Shown here: piece after piece, positions 51,368 through 59,597 of the stretch
How the letters are laid out: each line of letters begins with the position of its first letter
Position numbering within the stretch: position 1 is the first letter of the stretch
Assembly: GCA_035552655.1 (NCBI GenBank)
Contig: DASZLD010000088.1
Location: 11,541-75,540 of the forward strand
Direction: 5' to 3'
DNA: 64,000 bases
Origin: DASXMT01 sp035552655
GTDB lineage: Bacteria; Actinomycetota; Acidimicrobiia; Acidimicrobiales; RAAP-2
Translations under genes and position numbers: made by a program
The notes under the pieces: model-generated
Told to the model about the DNA's origin: nothing
What the model saw: only the letters and a program-made list of their open reading frames with translations
Databases searched by the model: none

Positions 51368-51451
51368 ATGTCGAAACGAACCAACAAGCGCAAGATCCGG
51401 GCCAAGAAGAAGGCCAACCACGGCAAGAAGCCGAACTGCGGCCGGGGCTGA
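51368..51451 (+). CDS. Small ribosomal protein bL37
   Basis: A 27-residue, very basic protein (MSKRTNKRKIRAKKK... ending KANHGKKPNCGRG). The KANHGKKPN segment matches my recollection of the mycobacterial 50S protein bL37 (KANHGKRPN), which binds 23S rRNA. The stop codon lies in a hairpin loop: GGGGC (51444-51448), TGA, GCCCC (51452-51456). A stronger hairpin follows at 51466. It sits alone between divergent DUF192 and convergent GDPD. Confidence 0.8.
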   Translation: MSKRTNKRKIRAKKKANHGKKPNCGRG

Positions 51452-51465
51452 GCCCCAGCGCCGCA

Positions 51466-51489
51466 CGCTCGAGCCTTCGGTCTCGAGCG
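51466..51489 (+). terminator. Hairpin terminator after bL37
   Basis: CGCTCGAG (51466-51473), 8-nt loop, CTCGAGCG (51482-51489) is a perfect 8-bp stem 15 nt after the bL37 stop. A weaker inverted repeat (GACCGG/CTGGTC) follows and may serve the convergent GDPD gene. Confidence 0.6.
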
Positions 51490-51589
51490 ATACGACCGGT
51501 CTTTGTCGATCTGGTCGGTCTCCGGCCGATCCGAGTGGTCTCGAGTGCTTCCCCGCTGCGCGCCGACCCGTTGAGTCAGGCCGCTCGGA

Positions 51590-52465
51590 TCAGACGGCTG
51601 CCTCGGACGGCAGCCACTTGACCTTGTTCTCAGAGAGCACCGTGTCGAGCGCTGTGGGCAGGTCGGAGATGATCCCGTCAACTCCGAGGTCGACGAGCTC
51701 CCGCATCGCTCGCTCGTCATCAATGGTCCAGACGTGGACGGCCATGCCGGCACGGTGGGCAGCAGCGATGAACGCCTCGTTGACGATCTCGAGCTCGCCC
51801 ACCCGCCGAGGTACCTGCAGGGCCACGTGGCGTAGGGCAACAGGGGGCTCGCCGGCCGCCACAGCCTGGTAGAAGGCAGCCACCGACTGCGTGCCAGCCG
51901 ATGTGGGGATCTCGGGGGCATAAGCCGAGAAGGCGTCGGTGGCGGCATCGAGAAACGACGCCACGATGACATCGTCGCGTCGCCCGAAACGCCGGAGTAC
52001 CACCGCCAGCGCCTCCTCATAGGGCGTCACCGTGGGCGCCGTGCGCTTGATGTCGAGGTTGAGGATCACCCCGGGAAACCGCTCGAGCACTTCTTCCAAC
52101 GTGGCGATGCCGAAATCGGCATCATCGGGGGCCCGACCTCGGAACGGATAGGCATCAGCGGCTTGGTCGTGATCGACGTCCGAGCCGGGCACCCACCAGT
52201 AGGAGTTGTCGAGCTTGCGGATCTCGCTCAGCGTCATCGACGCGATCTCACCGGCTCCTTCGGTCGTCCGATCCACGGTGGGATCGTGACTCACGACCAG
52301 GTGGTGGTCGGCGGTGGCGTGGACGTCCAACTCGATGGCGGTGGCCCCGGCGGCCAGCGCATTGTCGATGGCATACAGGGTGGACGACGGTGCCTCCCAT
52401 GCCCCTCCCTGATGGGCATAGGCGATGATCCGACGATCGAGCCAGGGCCCCGATGGTGCCGTCAT
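51590..52465 (-). CDS. Glycerophosphodiester phosphodiesterase
   Basis: A 291-residue GDPD enzyme releasing glycerol-3-phosphate from glycerophosphodiesters. The ATG at 52465 gives a cytosolic protein. Catalytic and metal residues fall in AYAHQGGAWEAPS (His18, Glu24), IELDVH (Glu46, Asp48) and SHDPTVDRTT (His60); LNLDIKR and WTIDDERAMRELVDLGVDGIISD complete the family pattern. The usual HRG is HQG here, a conservative change at the glycine-rich loop. It is a single gene with its own terminator region shared with bL37. Confidence 0.9.
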   Translation of the reverse strand: MTAPSGPWLDRRIIAYAHQGGAWEAPSSTLYAIDNALAAGATAIELDVHATADHHLVVSHDPTVDRTTEGAGEIASMTLSEIRKLDNSYWWVPGSDVDHDQAADAYPFRGRAPDDADFGIATLEEVLERFPGVILNLDIKRTAPTVTPYEEALAVVLRRFGRRDDVIVASFLDAATDAFSAYAPEIPTSAGTQSVAAFYQAVAAGEPPVALRHVALQVPRRVGELEIVNEAFIAAAHRAGMAVHVWTIDDERAMRELVDLGVDGIISDLPTALDTVLSENKVKWLPSEAAV

Positions 52466-52537
52466 CGGCCGGCCTGCGGCTGAAGGCGCAATGCGGTCAC
52501 CCGAACCGGGCTCACGAGGACGTGCACAGAAGAACGG

Positions 52538-52543
52538 TAGCCT
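52538..52543 (+). promoter_or_regulatory. -10-like TAGCCT before the gene at 52554
   Basis: TAGCCT ends 10 nt before the ATG. No ribosome-binding site is evident apart from a weak GCCGGG. Confidence 0.35.
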
Positions 52544-52553
52544 CTGCCGGGCA

Positions 52554-53159
52554 ATGCTTGACCACATATTCATTCAGCTCGTGACCTCGCTCAAGGAGTC
52601 CTTCGAGTCCGCCCTGCTCCAGCGCCAGGCGGTCGAGGAACGGTTCCAAGTCGACGTGTTCCTCGGCGATGTCAGCTTCGAGACCTCCTACAGCCTCCCC
52701 GGGGAACAGCGCCCGGCCCGGATTCGCGTGGACACCAGCCTGGACTGGCCCACCTGGAGCCAGACGGCCTTCCGCAGCTGGTCCATCGGCGAGGAGCCCG
52801 AGGAACTGCCTGAGGTGCTGGTCGAGATCGCGTTCCGGGCCCAGAATCTCGACGCCATCCCCAAGCTCGACCCGTTGCTCGGCGCCCTCCCGGCCGACCT
52901 GTCCGTCCTGGGGGGCGATCCGCTGACCAGAAGCGCACCGACCGTCGAACAGGTGTTCAACGGCGACCGGCGCGGACCGGAATGCGCGGTCGAAGTCAGC
53001 TACGAGGGCGCATGCCCCTTGGACGAGACGATCCTCGAGCACCCGGCCGAACTGGCCCAAGCGCTGGCCCCTCTGGGTCGATCGGTGGCCTCGGTGTTGG
53101 TGCGCCTCGGCGACCTGCCCTTCGCCTTCCGTCCCCCGGAGCCCGCCGACCCGTCCTGA
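52554..53159 (+). CDS. Conserved-looking protein of unknown function
   Basis: A 201-residue soluble protein I do not recognise. It begins MLDHIFIQLVTSLKESFES, a helix, followed by FQVDVFLGDVSFETSYSLPG, an alternating strand pattern, then ARIRVDTSLDWPTWSQTAFRSW and an acidic, helix-rich C-terminal half. There is no signal peptide or membrane segment. Codon use matches its neighbours and the frame is clean, so it is probably a real gene. It converges on the PfkB kinase with a 70-bp gap. Confidence 0.65.
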   Translation: MLDHIFIQLVTSLKESFESALLQRQAVEERFQVDVFLGDVSFETSYSLPGEQRPARIRVDTSLDWPTWSQTAFRSWSIGEEPEELPEVLVEIAFRAQNLDAIPKLDPLLGALPADLSVLGGDPLTRSAPTVEQVFNGDRRGPECAVEVSYEGACPLDETILEHPAELAQALAPLGRSVASVLVRLGDLPFAFRPPEPADPS

Positions 53160-53229
53160 GCACGTTCGAGCCCGCGGTCTGCCCTCGAGCTACGGATTCG
53201 GCACCGCCAGCGGTTTCGTCAGGGCTCAG

Positions 53230-54285
53230 CTACTGGAACAACCCGGCAGCCACGGCCAGTGCCCGCAGGTCGGCCTGGGGACGGGCCCCCACATGGGCGA
53301 TCACTTCGGCCGCGCACACGCTGCCCAGCTTGGCGCTCTCCTCGGGCTCGAGTCCGTTGGTCATCCCGTAGAGAAAGCCGGCGGCGAACAGGTCCCCGGC
53401 CCCGGTCGTGTCCACTACCTTCTCCACCGCTGCCGCGGGCACGGCCACGGGGCCACTGGCCGTGACGACCACAGAACCAGCCGCACCCCTGGTCAGTGCG
53501 GCGAGGACGCCGGTCTCCTCCACGGCGGACACGGCTGCGTCGAAGTCCGTGGCCCCGAACAGCAGCATGATCTCCTCTTCGTTGGCAAACAGGATCTCGA
53601 CGTCGCCGTTCAGCAGCTCCAAGAACTCCTCTTGGTGGTTCTGTACGCAAAATGGGTCCGACAGGGTGAGCGCCACTGCCGCGTTGTTGGCGTGAGCCAG
53701 GTCCATTCCCTCCCGCATGGCCGTCTTGGCCGCATCCTGTTCCCACAGGTAGCCCTCGAAGTAGGCCACCTGGGTGGACGACAGCTGCCCGGCATGGAGG
53801 TCCACGGAAGCGAAGTCCGACGCCACCCCGAGGTAGGTCGCCATTGTCCGTTCGGCGTCCTCGGTCACCAGCACCAAGCAGTGCCCGGTCACGCTCTGGC
53901 CCACGACGGCCGGCGTGGGCCGCGGCTCGAAGGCCACACCTATGGAGCGGATGTCGTGGGTGAACGTTCGACCGAGCTCGTCGTCGGCCACCCGGCCCAA
54001 GAACGCAGCCCGGCCTCCCAACGCGGCCAGCCCGGCGACGGTGTTGGCCGCCGATCCCCCCGATGCCTCGACGGTCGACTTCATGGTGGCGTGGATGGCC
54101 TCGGACCGCTCCAGATCCACGATGGCCATCGTCCCCTTCACCAGCCCCAGCTGCTCCAGGTCTTGGTCGGCGGCCGATGCCAGCACGTCGACGAGGGCGT
54201 TGCCGATGGCAACGACATCGAGCTCGGTGGCCGGGCGGGGGCGCTGTTGGATGTCGACGGGTACGGCTTCGTGGTCGTTCTGCAC
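53230..54285 (-). CDS. PfkB family carbohydrate/nucleoside kinase
   Basis: A 351-residue PfkB (ribokinase-like) kinase. The N-terminal signature is in ASGGSAANTVAGLAALGGRAAFLGRVADDE. The C-terminal signature VVDTTGAGDLFAAGFLYGM, near residue 300, holds the catalytic Asp and anion hole. The sequence resembles bacterial adenosine kinase-like PfkB proteins (VVAIGNALVDVLA), but nucleoside versus sugar specificity is unresolved. GTG start at 54285. Only 23 bp separate it from the divergent aminopeptidase start. Confidence 0.88.
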   Translation of the reverse strand: MQNDHEAVPVDIQQRPRPATELDVVAIGNALVDVLASAADQDLEQLGLVKGTMAIVDLERSEAIHATMKSTVEASGGSAANTVAGLAALGGRAAFLGRVADDELGRTFTHDIRSIGVAFEPRPTPAVVGQSVTGHCLVLVTEDAERTMATYLGVASDFASVDLHAGQLSSTQVAYFEGYLWEQDAAKTAMREGMDLAHANNAAVALTLSDPFCVQNHQEEFLELLNGDVEILFANEEEIMLLFGATDFDAAVSAVEETGVLAALTRGAAGSVVVTASGPVAVPAAAVEKVVDTTGAGDLFAAGFLYGMTNGLEPEESAKLGSVCAAEVIAHVGARPQADLRALAVAAGLFQ

Positions 54286-54295
54286 GGTGCGACGG

Positions 54296-54301
54296 TAGCC
54301 T
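54296..54301 (+). promoter_or_regulatory. -10-like TAGCCT before the aminopeptidase
   Basis: TAGCCT ends 7 nt before the ATG at 54309, within the 23-bp divergent gap, consistent with a leaderless transcript. Confidence 0.4.
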
Positions 54302-54308
54302 GCCGGAG

Positions 54309-56921
54309 ATGAGCGCTCCCACCGACGACGATCCGACCACGTACCGCCTTCCCTACACCGTGGTGCCCAGCCGGTACCGCCTCACCCTCGTCCCCGACCT
54401 GTCCGGCGCCGCCTTCACCGGTGAGGTGTCCATCGACGTCACCGTGGCCGAGCCGGTCACCGACATCGTCCTGAACGCCGCCGAGCTCACCATCGAGTCG
54501 GCCACGCTCACCCCGACCGGCGGCGGCGGCGGAGCGGCCGCCCTCGAGCCCTCCTCGACCACCCTCGACGCCGAGGAGGAGCGGGTCACCCTCACCTTTC
54601 CCGAGCCCCTCCCCCCGGGTCCGGCCACCCTCCAGCTGTCCTTCACCGGCATCCTGAACGACAAGCTGCACGGGTTCTACCGGAGCACGTTTACCGACGA
54701 TGACGGCAACGAGCAGCTGATCGCCACCACCCAGATGGAAGCAACCGACGCCCGTCGAGCCTTCCCCTGCTGGGACGAGCCCGACCGCAAGGCCGTGTTC
54801 GAGGTGACCCTGGTCGTCGAGGAGGGTCTGGGTGCCTACTCCAACGGCCCCATCGTCGAAGAGACTCCCGAGCCGGGCGCCGGGTCGGCCCCGGCCCGTC
54901 GGATCCGCTTCGCCCCCACCATGCCCATGTCCACCTACCTGGTGGCCTTCATCGTCGGCCCCCTCGAGGCCACCGATCCGGTCGACGTCGACGGCGTCCC
55001 CCTGCGGATCGTCCATCCGCCGGGGAAGGCAAACCTGGCCCCCTACGCGCTCGAGGTCGGCGCCCATGCCCTGCGCTTTTTCACCGACTACTTCGGCATT
55101 CCCTACCCGGCCGACAAGCTCGACCTGGTGGCCATCCCCGACTTCGCCTTCGGGGCCATGGAGAACCTGGGCTGCGTGACCTTCCGCGAGTCGGTCCTCC
55201 TGGTCGATCCGGCCCAGGCGGCCCGGGTCGAGCTCGAGCGGGTAGCCGACGTGGTCTGCCATGAGATCGCCCACATGTGGTTCGGTGACCTGGTCACCAT
55301 GAAGTGGTGGAACGGCATCTGGCTCAACGAGGCCTTCGCCACCTTCATGGAGGTCCTGGCGGTCGACGCCTTCCGCCCGGAATGGCAGCGGTGGGTCAGC
55401 TTCGGGGTCGAGCGCGAGGCGGCCATGGCCGTCGACGGCCTGCACGCCACCAGACCGGTCGAGTTCGCCGTGGGTCGGCCCGAGGAGGCCCAGGGCATGT
55501 TCGACGTCCTGACCTACCAAAAGGGCGGCAGCGTGCTCAGAATGCTGGAGCAGTACCTGGGGGCGGAGACCTTCCGGGACGGGATCCGCGACTACTTGAC
55601 CACCCATAGCCACTCCAACACCGAGACCGCCGATCTGTGGGATGCCCTCGAGCGCTCGAGCGGCCAGCCAGTACGGGAGATCATGGATACGTGGATCTAC
55701 CAGGGCGGCTACCCGTTGGTCCGTCTGGCCGAGGACGAGTCACTCTCCCAGGAGCCGTTCTCCTATCGGGGGGAGCCGGGAGGGGCCATCGGGTCCTCGT
55801 GGCAGATCCCCGCCCTGGTCCGGTCGCTGTCGGGAACCGGTGGCGAGCCCGTGCCCGTCCTGGTGGGTGAGGGAGGCGCGCCGGCATCCTCTCTGCGAGC
55901 CACCGACCCGCTGGTGAATGCCGGTGGCTCCGGTTTCTACCGGGTGGCCTACCCCACCGCGGTGGTGGAGCGGCTGAGCGCCATCCTCCCCGAGCTCGAA
56001 CCGCTCGAGCGTTACAACATGGTCTCTGACTCCTGGGCTGCGGCCCTGGCCGGCCAGGCGCCGGTCACCAACGTGCTCCGACTGGCGCGGGCTCTCCGCG
56101 ACTCGGGCGAGCGCGACCCGAGTGTCTGGTCGGTGGTGATCGGCGCCCTCGGCCTGCTCGACCGGGTCGTTCCCGACGCCGACCGTCCCCTGCTCCAAGC
56201 GGCTGTGCGCGCCCTCCTGGGACCGGTCGCCGAACAAGTGGGCTGGGACCCGAAGGCCGACGATGGGGAACGGACGCCGTCCCTGCGCGCCTCGGTGCTC
56301 CGCACCCTGGGCACCATCGGGACCGACCAGGCCATCCGGAACGAGGCCTCCCGTCGCTTCGAGGCCGCCCGCTCCGGTGGCGATAGGGCCAGCGCCCTCC
56401 ACCCCGACACGGAATCGGCTGTGCTCGAGATCGTGGCCACCACCGGCGGCACGGCCCAGTACGAGGTCTACCTGCAGCGGTACCGCAAGCCGACCAACCC
56501 CCAGGAGGAGAACCGCTACCTCTACGCCCTGTCTGCCTTCGACCAGCCCGAGCTGGCCCAACGGACCTATGACCTGGCCACGACCGAGGTCCGCACTCAG
56601 AACGCGCCCTTCGTGCTGCAGCTGCTGGTCGCCAACCGGGAGACCGGTCCGGCATCGTGGGAGCGCATCACCACCGAGTGGGACTCGCTGGTCGAGCGGT
56701 TCCCGGCCAACATCCTTCCCCGCATGCTCGACGGCGTCCGAACCCTCTGCCGGTCCCCCGAGCAGGCCGAAGCGGTGGCGGCCTTCGTGCAGTCCCACCC
56801 CCTGCCGGCCGGGGGGAAGACGGTCGAACAGATCCTCGAGCGCCTCGACGTCAACGTGGCCTTCGGCCAGCGAATCGGGACAGGGCTGGCCGAGATGTTG
56901 GCCGACGTGGCCGCCACCTGA
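54309..56921 (+). CDS. pepN: M1 family zinc aminopeptidase
   Basis: An 870-residue M1 aminopeptidase with normal domain order. The N-terminal beta-saddle contains MEATDARRAFPCWDEPDRKA. The catalytic domain has the substrate-binding GAMEN (282-286), zinc site HEIAHMWFGDLVT (His318, His322, catalytic Glu319) and distal ligand Glu341 in NEAFA. The C-terminal ERAP1-like helical domain spans about 540-850. There is no signal peptide, so it is cytosolic and works on peptides from protein turnover. A Gly-rich stretch (GGGGGAA) lies near residue 72. Symbol assigned by family only. Confidence 0.93.
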   Translation: MSAPTDDDPTTYRLPYTVVPSRYRLTLVPDLSGAAFTGEVSIDVTVAEPVTDIVLNAAELTIESATLTPTGGGGGAAALEPSSTTLDAEEERVTLTFPEPLPPGPATLQLSFTGILNDKLHGFYRSTFTDDDGNEQLIATTQMEATDARRAFPCWDEPDRKAVFEVTLVVEEGLGAYSNGPIVEETPEPGAGSAPARRIRFAPTMPMSTYLVAFIVGPLEATDPVDVDGVPLRIVHPPGKANLAPYALEVGAHALRFFTDYFGIPYPADKLDLVAIPDFAFGAMENLGCVTFRESVLLVDPAQAARVELERVADVVCHEIAHMWFGDLVTMKWWNGIWLNEAFATFMEVLAVDAFRPEWQRWVSFGVEREAAMAVDGLHATRPVEFAVGRPEEAQGMFDVLTYQKGGSVLRMLEQYLGAETFRDGIRDYLTTHSHSNTETADLWDALERSSGQPVREIMDTWIYQGGYPLVRLAEDESLSQEPFSYRGEPGGAIGSSWQIPALVRSLSGTGGEPVPVLVGEGGAPASSLRATDPLVNAGGSGFYRVAYPTAVVERLSAILPELEPLERYNMVSDSWAAALAGQAPVTNVLRLARALRDSGERDPSVWSVVIGALGLLDRVVPDADRPLLQAAVRALLGPVAEQVGWDPKADDGERTPSLRASVLRTLGTIGTDQAIRNEASRRFEAARSGGDRASALHPDTESAVLEIVATTGGTAQYEVYLQRYRKPTNPQEENRYLYALSAFDQPELAQRTYDLATTEVRTQNAPFVLQLLVANRETGPASWERITTEWDSLVERFPANILPRMLDGVRTLCRSPEQAEAVAAFVQSHPLPAGGKTVEQILERLDVNVAFGQRIGTGLAEMLADVAAT

Positions 56922-56976
56922 CCGGTGCACGGGTTCGCCGTCTTCACCCTGGTCTCCCTCGTGGGAGGCTGAGGGC

Positions 56977-57672
56977 ATGCACTCCGGTCAGACTGAAGCC
57001 ACCCCCGGCACCTGGGACACCGGGAGTACCGAGCGGCGCCAGCAGCTCCTCGCCCTGGCCCGGGCGGCGGAGGGATTCATGCCCGACGATGAGGGCGAAG
57101 CGCTCTTTGCGGCCGCGCTGCGCGCAGGGCGCGCTGCTCGCTCGGCGACATTCGTCGAGGTGGGCGCCTGGTGTGGCAAGTCGACCGTCTACCTGGGAGC
57201 TGCGGCCGAGGACACCGGAGCCGTCCTGTTCAGCCTGGACCACCACCACGGCTCCGAGGAGAACCAACCGGGCTGGGAGCACCACGATCCCGGCTTGATC
57301 GACCCCGACACCGGGCGCATCGACACCCTGCCCCACTGGCGGCGGAACGTCGGTGGGGCCGAGCTGGAGCGCACCGTCGTGGGCCTGGTCGGCGATTCCC
57401 CGGTGGTGGCCGGTCGCTGGACGACCCCGCTGGATTTCTGTTTCATCGACGGGGGCCACGGCGACGAGCCCGCGTGGGCCGACTACCACGGTTGGTCGCC
57501 CCACGTGCGGGTGGGCGGTCTCCTGGCCATTCACGACGTGTTCCCCGACCCGGCCGACGGCGGGCGGCCCCCTTACGACCTCTGGCGCTACGCGCTCGAT
57601 TCCGGCGCGTTCACCGAGGAGAGCGAGTGTGGTTCGTTGCGAGTGCTGACGAGGGTCGAGCCCGCCGGCTGA
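56977..57672 (+). CDS. SAM-dependent methyltransferase (Methyltransf_24-like)
   Basis: A 231-residue class I methyltransferase. The ATG at 56977 follows GGAGG and GAGGG. The SAM-binding segment is TFVEVGAWCGKSTVYLGAAAE (residues about 52-72), with VLFSLDHHHGSEE as the acidic second strand, and DFCFIDGGHGDEPAWADYHGW and GGLLAIHDVFPDP downstream. This FIDGGH/HD pattern is typical of O-methyltransferases associated with glycan or lipopolysaccharide modification. It converges on the alpha-toroid gene 9 bp away. Confidence 0.8.
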   Translation: MHSGQTEATPGTWDTGSTERRQQLLALARAAEGFMPDDEGEALFAAALRAGRAARSATFVEVGAWCGKSTVYLGAAAEDTGAVLFSLDHHHGSEENQPGWEHHDPGLIDPDTGRIDTLPHWRRNVGGAELERTVVGLVGDSPVVAGRWTTPLDFCFIDGGHGDEPAWADYHGWSPHVRVGGLLAIHDVFPDPADGGRPPYDLWRYALDSGAFTEESECGSLRVLTRVEPAG

Positions 57673-57681
57673 TGGCGGGCC

Positions 57682-58788
57682 CTATCGGGCTGTGCCCGAG
57701 CCTCCCCGGGGGAATGCCGGCTCGGTGGGGGCCTCCGGGGCCGGTTCGGTGAGGTCCAGGTGGGTGGGAAGACCCTCGCCCCGGAACAGCCCTGATGCCG
57801 GCGTGGTGTGGCTGAGAGCGTCGGCGGCCAGCACCATGGCGCCGGCGGTGTACGTGGAGCGCTCCAGGGGCGGGAAGGTGGCCTCATCGGGATAGACCAT
57901 GCCTGTCCAGTAGGAGCCGTCCTCGGTGCGCAATCCCTGCACCCACTCGAGCAGGGTGAGGGCGACGTCGTCCATGCCGATGGCGTCGAGGGCCAGCACG
58001 CATTCGGCCGTCTCCGCCGCGGTCACCCATTCGCCGGTCGAGACGCAACGCACCCCGAATCCCTCCAGGACGAACGTCGACCAGCCGCCATCGATCCGGT
58101 CTCGTGCGGCCTGCCCGGTCATGGCCCCGGACAGGACCGGGTAATACCAGTCCATGGCGAACTCTTCTTTCGGGGCGAAGGCCGACGAGGGCTCGTAGGC
58201 CACGGCGTGAGCCAGGCGGCCGGCGGCCCACTCCCAGTCCGGTCGCTCGTGTCCCAGCTCCTCGGCGCAGGCGATGGCGCAGCGGAGACTGTGGTAGATC
58301 GAGGACGAGCCGGTCAGAAGGGCGTAGTTCTCCAGGTACCCGGACGGGTCGAGGGACCAGCAGATCGAACCGTCCCCTCGTTGCCAGCGCAGCACGAAGT
58401 CGATACCGGCTTCCACCGCCGGCCACAGCGACTGCAGGCCGTCGACAGCCCCGGTGGAGATGAAGCGGTGCCAGGCGCCCGTCGCGAGGTAGGCGCAGAC
58501 GTTGGTGTCGAGCCGGGGGTCCTCGATGCCGCTGGTCAGGTAGTAGTTGAACCAGCTCCCGTCGGGAAGCTGGGTGTCCACCAGCCACTGGTAGGCGCGG
58601 TCGGCCTCGGCATCGAGCCCCACCGCGGTCAGGGCCATGGCCGCCTCAACGTGGTTCCAGGGATCGCAGTGGCCGCCCGGGAACCACGGGATCATCCCGT
58701 CGGGACGCTGCAACCCTGCGATCGACTGGGCCGTGGCCAGGACTTGCCTGGAGGTGAGGATGCCGGGGACCTCAGGGATGACCCTCAT
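57682..58788 (-). CDS. Prenyltransferase/squalene-cyclase-like (alpha-toroid) protein
   Basis: A 368-residue protein with repeated helical hairpins of the squalene-cyclase/prenyltransferase alpha-alpha toroid. Examples are WNHVEAAMALTAVGLDAEADRAY, WLVDTQLPDGSWFNYYL, VDFVLRWQRGDGSICWSLD-type repeats and TAECVLALDAIGMDD. No DxDD cyclase motif and no signal peptide is visible, so cyclase activity is doubtful; a lyase, hydrolase or binding role is as likely. The ATG at 58788 overlaps the upstream methyltransferase stop. With that gene and a GT4 it forms a coupled trio seen in other actinobacteria. Confidence 0.7.
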   Translation of the reverse strand: MRVIPEVPGILTSRQVLATAQSIAGLQRPDGMIPWFPGGHCDPWNHVEAAMALTAVGLDAEADRAYQWLVDTQLPDGSWFNYYLTSGIEDPRLDTNVCAYLATGAWHRFISTGAVDGLQSLWPAVEAGIDFVLRWQRGDGSICWSLDPSGYLENYALLTGSSSIYHSLRCAIACAEELGHERPDWEWAAGRLAHAVAYEPSSAFAPKEEFAMDWYYPVLSGAMTGQAARDRIDGGWSTFVLEGFGVRCVSTGEWVTAAETAECVLALDAIGMDDVALTLLEWVQGLRTEDGSYWTGMVYPDEATFPPLERSTYTAGAMVLAADALSHTTPASGLFRGEGLPTHLDLTEPAPEAPTEPAFPRGGSGTAR

Positions 58789-59597
58789 GCCGGTGCGCCC
58801 GCTCCGGCCAAGGCGCGCTCCCCGTCCTCGGCCGATTGGACCTCGGTCGGCGGGGTGGAGACCGCCGTGACCCGTGCCGCCACTGTGGGCTTCAACAGGT
58901 AGACGACCAGGCTCTTGCCCACCAGCGGGTTGAGCACCCGCTCGGTATAGCGGGTCAGCTTGGGTGCCTTGACGATGTCCCAGACCAAGAGGCGGTGATA
59001 GGCGGCCACGGCGGGGTGATCGTCTTTGGTCGGGCCGACCAGACACCGGAGCCACCAATAGGGGGCATGCAGCCCGTGGGCGTGGTGGCTGCCCATGACG
59101 GTGAGCCCGGTGCGCTCCAAGCGGGCCACCAGCTCGCGGTAGCGGTAGATGCGCACATGGCCGCCGGGCACGTTGTGGTACTCGTCGGACAGGGCCCAGT
59201 TCACGAACTCGGGGCCGCAGCGAGGAACGGTGATCGCCATCGAGCCACCGGGACGGAGGACCCGGGCCAGCTCGGCCATGGCCACGTGGTCGGCGGGGAT
59301 GTGCTCCAGCACCTCGGAGGCGATGACCCGGTCGAACGCACCGTCTTCGAAGGGGAGCAGTAGCGCATCGCCCCGCACGGCACCGACCCTGGCCGTCTCG
59401 GCATCCAGCTCGCCCGCCTCGTACATGGCACCGAACGTGTCCTGGACCTGGCGCACTTCGTCGGCGCCGGCGTCGAAGGCCACCACCTCGGCTCCGAGAC
59501 GAGCCGCTTGATAGGCATGGCGTCCGAACCCACAACCCAGGTCGAGGACGCGGTCCCCCGGATCGACACCCAGCTTTCCGTAATCGACGGTCAGCAT
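58785..59597 (-). CDS. SAM-dependent methyltransferase (type 11)
   Basis: A 270-residue class I methyltransferase. Motif I is RVLDLGCGFGRHAYQAARLGAE (residues about 16-37), followed by VVAFDAGADEV, AVRGDALLLPFEDGAFDRVIASEVLEHI and LARVLRPGGSMAITVP. A hydrophobic C-terminal segment (VLNPLVGKSLVVYLLKP) could associate with membrane. It overlaps the GT4 stop upstream (7 bp) and the alpha-toroid start downstream (4 bp), so the three proteins are probably made together and act on one product. Confidence 0.85.
   Translation of the reverse strand: MLTVDYGKLGVDPGDRVLDLGCGFGRHAYQAARLGAEVVAFDAGADEVRQVQDTFGAMYEAGELDAETARVGAVRGDALLLPFEDGAFDRVIASEVLEHIPADHVAMAELARVLRPGGSMAITVPRCGPEFVNWALSDEYHNVPGGHVRIYRYRELVARLERTGLTVMGSHHAHGLHAPYWWLRCLVGPTKDDHPAVAAYHRLLVWDIVKAPKLTRYTERVLNPLVGKSLVVYLLKPTVAARVTAVSTPPTEVQSAEDGERALAGAGAPA

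Noticed and set aside
57682..58788. Genuine squalene-hopene or diterpene cyclase
   Set aside because: The helical-toroid repeats are present but no DxDD catalytic motif is visible and the protein is much shorter than class II cyclases.
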